NCBI GenBank assembly: GCA_963575745.1
Contig: CAUYUJ010000336.1
Location: forward strand, 376,001 to 419,579
DNA from: Prorocentrum cordatum
Lineage: Eukaryota; Sar; Dinophyceae; Prorocentrales; Prorocentraceae
Direction of reading: 5' to 3'
Length of the DNA: 43,579 nt
The translations under genes were made by a program, and so were the position numbers. Numbering within the stretch: position 1 is the first letter of the stretch; every line of letters begins with the position of its first letter. A model generated the notes under the pieces. That model made no database searches and was not told the origin of the DNA. It saw only the letters and a list, made by a program, of their open reading frames with translations. Shown in pieces: positions 39,145 through 43,579 of this stretch.

Positions 39145-39275
39145 GGGCCCAACAGCTCATGTTGGTGACACCAGGCTTCCTTCATAGAAACAGGGTGCGA
39201 GCCCCGAGGGGGGGCACTTCAATTGAACACGTACAACGGTTATCAGGAGGATCAACAATAATCATCCGCAAAGAC
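39145..39275 (+). mobile_element. tRNA-like SINE-type segment, copy 2
   Basis: AGCTCATGTTGG at 39154 resembles a D-arm/A box and GGTGCGAGCCC at 39194 a B box, 40 bases apart. The following ACGGTTATCAGGAGG and ATCAACAATAATCATC match the tail of the other copies, but the CAA run is short. Confidence 0.4.
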
Positions 39276-39604
39276 TTCGCCCCGTGCCGCTCGGTCCCTC
39301 CCTATCAGAAAGGGATATATCAGAGTCGCGTCGGTGCGTCTCGGCGCCGCCTTGGGGCAACTGGGAACATCATGCGGGAGCGGATAGGAATCATCAGCGC
39401 ATATTGAGAGTTTGGCGTTATCGAAGACGCCTGCGGCGAATCACTGCCGGCCCCTGCCTTCTTGGAAGCGCTTGCGTGGCCGAAAGTTGATTTTGAGCGT
39501 GGCTAAGCTACCGGGTCACGCGCTCCCCGAGTGGGTTCCGAAAGTTTTCGGGGAACACGGAGTCGGGCGAGCTATCGGACCAGGTGGTTTCCGAGCTTTC
39601 GGGT
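39276..39604. other. Spacer, no gene
   Basis: No repeat or coding frame was supported. Confidence 0.4.
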
Positions 39605-40135
39605 TTCCTGGAGGACGTCTTGGAGGGCTCTTGGGCCGTCTTGGAGGCCTGGCCTTCTTGGAGGCACCTTGGAGGCCATCTTGTCCGTGTTGGATGCCAT
39701 CTTTGGGGCCTTTTGGGCCGTCTTGGGGTCGTGTTGGGGCCCTCTCGGGGGTCTCTTGGGCTGTCATGGGGCCATCTTGGAGGCCTCTTGTGCGCTCTTG
39801 GGGCGATGTTGGAGGCCGCTTGGGCCGTCTTCGGCCGTCGGAGAGCTGAAAAGACGAACATGCCAACATCCTTCAATAACCGATGGATAATCCATGACTT
39901 TCGTCCTTTCGGATCTTCCTGGTGGAGCTCTTGGAGGGCTCTTGGGGCTCGCTTGGGCAGTCTTAGGGCAAGTTTGGAGGCCTCTTGGGCCGTCTTGGAG
40001 GCATCTTGGACCCTCTTGGACCGTCTTGGAAGCCATCTTCGACCATCTTAGGTGGACTCGGAAGCCCTCTTGGGCCATCTTGCTCGTCTTGGAGGCATCT
40101 TGGAGTCCGTGTGGGGCCATCTTGGGCATGACATG
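39605..40135. repeat. TCTTGG arrays, plus strand
   Basis: Two blocks (39605-39840 and 39925-40135) are separated by ordinary sequence containing CATGCCAACATCCTTCAATA. Unit lengths are 9-12 bases with a mean near 10.7 in the stretch I counted (39680-39810). Confidence 0.88.
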
Positions 40136-40299
40136 TATTGACATGTGCAATTTTGGGTCTCTTCGGGTGGCCGGCGGGACGGGCCGAAACCCCAGTGAGT
40201 TTTTTTAAAGAGCCAAAATCGTCTAGGATCTAACGCGCCAGGGAGCGGCGGATCTTGGTGGCCTTCGGCCCATCCCGCCACCTTGTCTGGGTTGTGGGT
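40136..40299. other. Spacer between TCTTGG blocks
   Basis: No gene recognised. Confidence 0.4.
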
Positions 40300-40770
40300 C
40301 TGAGACCTCTTGCATATGTGTTGGGGTGTCCTGAGGGGCCCCTCGGGGGCCTCGTGGAGGCGGTTTCGGCGCCTCTTGGGGGCCTCTTGGGGCCTCGTGG
40401 GATATCTTTTGGGCTTCTTGGAGGCATCTTTATCGCGTCTTAGACTCCTCTTGGAACCTCGTGGGGGCTTCTCGGGGATTCTCGGAGCGCTTCTTGGGTC
40501 ATCTTGGAGCCCTCTCGGGCCTTCTTGTGGCTCTCTTGAAGGCGTCTTGGGTTGTCTTTGGCCGGTCTTGGGAGCTGTTTGAGTAATCTTGGGGCGTCGG
40601 AAAGCGGAAATTGCGAGAACCCCAGATTCCTTCACATGTTTTGGTGAAATCGACGATGTTGGCCTCTTGGGGCTCTCTCGGGAGGGCTCTTGGAGTGCTC
40701 TTGGGGCCCTCTTGGGCCGTCTTGGAACCATCGTCGGGCGCCTTGGAGCACCCATGTCCGCGGCAATACG
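40300..40770. repeat. TCTTGG arrays, plus strand
   Basis: Blocks at 40320-40585 and 40655-40750, with variants TCTCGG, TCGTGG and TCATGG. They end close to the start of the 42-bp array. Confidence 0.85.
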
Positions 40771-40797
40771 AATCTGGCGTACTTTGCGAAGGTTTAT

Positions 40798-41455
40798 GGC
40801 CACGTGGACGCGAACATTTTATAATGTACGAGGGTTTGTTGCCTCGGGGGCGCAATCATTGAGCAAGTTGCTATGGTTTGTGGCTTCGGGGACGCGAATG
40901 TTGCGTAATGTTTGTTGGATTCTGGCTTCGGGGGCGCGACTGTTGAGCAATTTGCAAAGGTTCGTGGCCTCAGGGACACGAGAATTTTATAATTTACCAG
41001 GGGTTCTGGCTTCGGGGACGCGAATATGGTTTGTGGCTTCGGGGACGCAACACCTAAGTATGTTACGACGGTTTGTTGCCTCGGGGGCGCACCAATTTCA
41101 TAATTTGCAATGGTGAATTGCTTCCTGGACGCGAATGTTATGTAATTTGCTAGAGTGTGTTGCCTCGGGGGCGCAACATTTGGTAATTTGGAAAGTTTAC
41201 TGGTTTCGGGGACGCGACTATCGAATCATTTACGAGGGACCGTGGCCTCGGGAGCGCAATTGTTGCGTAACTTACAAAAGGGTCGTGGCCCCAGAGGCGC
41301 GAACGTAGTGTAATTTTTGATGGATCGTGGCTTTGGGGGCGCGAGCATGGCGTATTTTACGTAGGATCGTGGCTTCGGTGGCGCGAACGCGGTGCAATTT
41401 ACGAGTGGTCGTGGCCAATACAGCGGAATTTGCAAAGGATCATTGCGCCAGGAGC
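40798..41455. repeat. Strict 42-bp array (~15 copies)
   Basis: The anchor GGCTTCGGGGACGCGAA or GCCTCGGGGGCGC starts at 40798, 40840, 40882, 40924, 40966, 41008, 41035, 41077, 41119, 41161, 41202, 41244, 41287, 41329, 41371 and 41413. The spacing is 42 in almost every step, with one 27-base short unit. Each unit has a GC-rich half and an AT-rich half (TTGCGTAATTTACAAGGG type). Plus-strand frame 40589-41116 is open and reads a 14-residue repeat like FVASGTRMLRNVCW. Confidence 0.95.
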
Positions 41456-41714
41456 GCGGATCTCAAGTATTTGTGCGCGTCCCACGGCCCCGCAGGAATT
41501 CAGAGAACGCGACTCGGGAACGGTAGCCGGGCTTTTTTCGGCTCCCCCCCCCCTTCGCGCGGACTTCAACAATTTTCAGTAAGAAGCAGAACGCAGGAAT
41601 GTAACATTAGAGACTTGAAATTGCTGGTGCAGGGCACTGCAACCCTCAACCTCGCAGCCTGATGGCCCCACGGGCTGGCTGATTTTTCAGAAGTGAGGGC
41701 TCACCAACAACAGC
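41456..41714. other. Spacer, no gene
   Basis: Ends in CAACAACAGCAACAATAATT, the CAA-rich lead-in to the next large repeat copy. Confidence 0.4.
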
Positions 41715-42590
41715 AACAATAATTTTGAGACCGTTCGCTCCTTTCTGCTCACATGCCATCCAAGACGTATATCCCAAGCCACTCTGTTCCCGCCATCGTC
41801 GTCCCCGATCGTACCCACTTGGGCGTACATCAGTCTTACCTGCCACGCGCATTTAGTGCAACCCCTAAAACAGTGGAAGGGAAGACGGGTGGAAGGGTGA
41901 GGGAGAAGGATGGAGCACGAGAAGGCGTAGCAGGATGGGGCCAATGAGCAGAAAACAAGTGGTATAATCAGACGGGCAGATCGGGTGGGCCAACCCATAG
42001 CGGGCGGGTCGAGAAGGCGCGACCAGGTCGAGCAGGCGGAGTGCTGAAGCGTGCGTCCTTCATGAATCTTGAGGAGGTTCCGAGCGATAGCGCGATTCCC
42101 AAGTAAATCGTAGGAAAAGCCAAGGAGAGAGCGTGATTCCTGAGCGCCGAGGGCGCATCGCTTGAATAATTTGCGAGGGGTCCCCACGCGACAGCGCGAT
42201 TCCTCCATAAGTTGTGAGAAAGTCTAGCGCGAGAGCGCGATTCTTCAATAACCGGTTAGGAGACATCAGGCGGGAGACGGTGTTGTTGTATACCAGGGGC
42301 CAACGAAAAAATGAGATGCAAAGTTGTCCCTGTATTTTGAGATTCAAAGTTGTCCCTATCTATATATACATACTTATGTATATATAACAAAGAAGTGGGT
42401 TCCCTTCGGGGATCATCCGTTAAAATTGGAACGATACAGAGACTATTAGTATATATATAACAAAGAAATCCGATCCCCGGGGAGGCACTTCATTTGAAAC
42501 AACACCATGTACCCCGGAGGGGGGGATCAATAATAAGTATCTTTCAGCATCGAGAGTTCAACAACAACAACAACAGCAGGAACAACAACC
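41715..42590. repeat. ~0.7-kb repeat copy 3, with insertion
   Basis: Starts TTTTGAGACCGTTCGCTCC, contains the GCGAGAGCGCGATTC sub-repeats and ends with a (CAA)n tail at 42559-42590. The A-box part is replaced by a local duplication of CAAAGTTGTCCCT and of TATATATAACAAAGAA (42379 and 42456). A perfect 12-bp inverted repeat TATATATACATA/TATGTATATATA lies at 42361-42386. Confidence 0.85.
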
Positions 42591-43043
42591 ATGTTAAGTC
42601 TGTTCGTTCTTATCTGTTCGCGGGCCATTCATCACGTAAATCCAAACCCTCGATACCCGGCCTCTTCGTCTTCGTCTGCAGCGTGTGTTTCGTGCAGCCC
42701 CCAGGGCAAAACAACAAAGAGGACGGATGGAAGGATAGGACAAGGGGGAGGGAGGAGGATGGAGCACGAAGAAGAATAGCAGGAGGGGGGTTAGGAGCAC
42801 AAACCACGTGGCAGAACCAGACGGGCAGATCGGCTGGGTAGACCCGAGCGGGCGGGCCGTGAAAGCGGGCCCAAGCTGCCAGGTCGAGCAGGCGGGTTGC
42901 TGAACCGTGCGTCCTGCATGAATCTCGAGGACGCCTCCGAGCGATAGCGCGGTACCCAGATAAATCGGCAGGACATCCACATCGGGAACGGGGAATCCAT
43001 TGTGGGGAAGTATCAGGCGGGATCCGTTGTTTTTGTAAGCCGG
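42591..43043. repeat. ~0.7-kb repeat copy 4, body
   Basis: Follows the CAA tail of copy 3 head to tail. Contains CTTCGTCTTCGTCTGCAGCG and GCGTCCTGCATGAATCTCGA. It has fewer GCGAGAGCG sub-repeats than the others. Confidence 0.85.
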
Positions 43044-43290
43044 GGTCCAGGGGCACAGTTTGGTGTCTCCTCGTCTTCCCTTGTAAAACACAGGGTTCAA
43101 ACTCCAGGAGAGGCGTTTTATTTGGAAAGTACAAATGGTTACTGGAGAGGAGATAATCAACATGTTTTAGAAATGAGCATTCAACATCACCACTACACAT
43201 ACCACCCACACCACCACCACCACCAACAACAACAATAACAACACCAACACCAACAACAATGACAACAACATCAGCAACAACAACACCACT
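43044..43290 (+). mobile_element. tRNA-like SINE-type segment, copy 4, with long CAA tail
   Basis: GGCACAGTTTGG at 43052 (A-box-like) and GGTTCAAACTCC at 43094 (close to the B-box consensus) are 42 bases apart. The 3' end is a CAC/CAA-rich tail from about 43190 to 43288. Parts match 37331-37510 in order. Confidence 0.45.
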
Positions 43291-43579
43291 AATTCTAAGA
43301 CTGTTTGCTCTTACCTGCCTGTGTGTCATTCGCAGCGAGTTCCCCACACCCACGATACCCGCCCTTGTTGTCTTCGATCACACCCCCTTTGGGGGGATTC
43401 TTTCTCTTTGCGGGGGACGGCGGGCTTAGACAGGCGGGCAAATCTGAACGGGCGGACAATCCTTCTTGTGCGCACATGTGCCCGCCATTGGAATTGGTGT
43501 GGGCCCTGCACAAAAAGGAGGGGGAGAACGAGGGAGAGCAGGAGGAAGGGAGGGGGAGGGACAAAGGGAGAGGGAAAAC
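43291..43579. repeat. ~0.7-kb repeat copy 5, cut by window end
   Basis: Starts CACTAATTCTAAGACTGTTT directly after the CAA tail of copy 4, continues through CACGATACCCGCCCTTGTTG and TCTTCGATCACACCCCC, and then diverges into purine-rich sequence at the window edge. Confidence 0.75.

Noticed and set aside
1-43579. Bacterial origin of the sequence
   Set aside because: No operons, ribosome binding sites or bacterial genes; spliced exon signals, LINE and copia remnants and massive satellites indicate a eukaryote.

Overview
This window is a repeat-dominated, gene-poor piece of a eukaryotic nuclear genome. Bacterial operon structure, rRNA genes and intact tRNA genes were not seen. The composition is mostly very GC-rich, with CpG-rich and pyrimidine-rich tracts. 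It carries a decayed non-LTR retrotransposon reverse transcriptase and a decayed copia-like gag, and the few plausible exons have GT-AG borders. Both retroelement remnants resemble, from memory, families common in dinoflagellates, so a dinoflagellate (possibly a GC-rich Prorocentrum-like species) is my best guess; this is inference and no intact host gene confirms it. A run of exactly 100 N (25980-26079) shows this is a scaffold with one assembly gap.

Layout. Bases 1-2500 are GC-rich with two short coding-like stretches. Bases 3.3-5.4 kb hold dodecamer arrays (CTCGTTCCCGCC) and a related heptamer array. Bases 5.4-9.7 kb are mostly unassigned and include a 358-bp tandem duplication. Bases 9.8-13.0 kb hold candidate exons between long polypyrimidine tracts. 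Bases 13.0-17.3 kb are GC-rich decayed coding sequence including the gag remnant.

Bases 18.1-26.7 kb are the core satellite domain: a TA-containing satellite, a 75-bp unit with a fixed head and changing tails, and about 200 copies of a 20-bp unit arranged in three higher-order copies. This domain also has hairpins at points where the array reverses polarity, a ~197-bp palindrome-bearing unit, and 129-bp inverted arms on either side of the gap.

Bases 26.1-29.2 kb alternate TCTTGG-type arrays with the LINE remnant. Bases 30.2-31.2 kb are an 88-bp satellite. Bases 34.3-35.3 kb hold the best coding exon candidate. Bases 36.4-38.5 kb are G-rich 11-bp and alternating 12/10-bp arrays. Bases 39.6-41.5 kb hold more TCTTGG arrays and a strict 42-bp array. 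From 36.9 kb to the end there are five copies of a ~0.7-kb repeat that carries tRNA-like promoter boxes and a CAA-rich tail.

The strongest unexplained signal is the TCTTGG family. It occurs at several unlinked places on both strands, and its spacing (9-12 bp, averaging 10.5-10.7) follows the DNA helical repeat. Nearly all long open reading frames here are by-products of tandem repeats whose units lack stop codons and should not be taken as genes.
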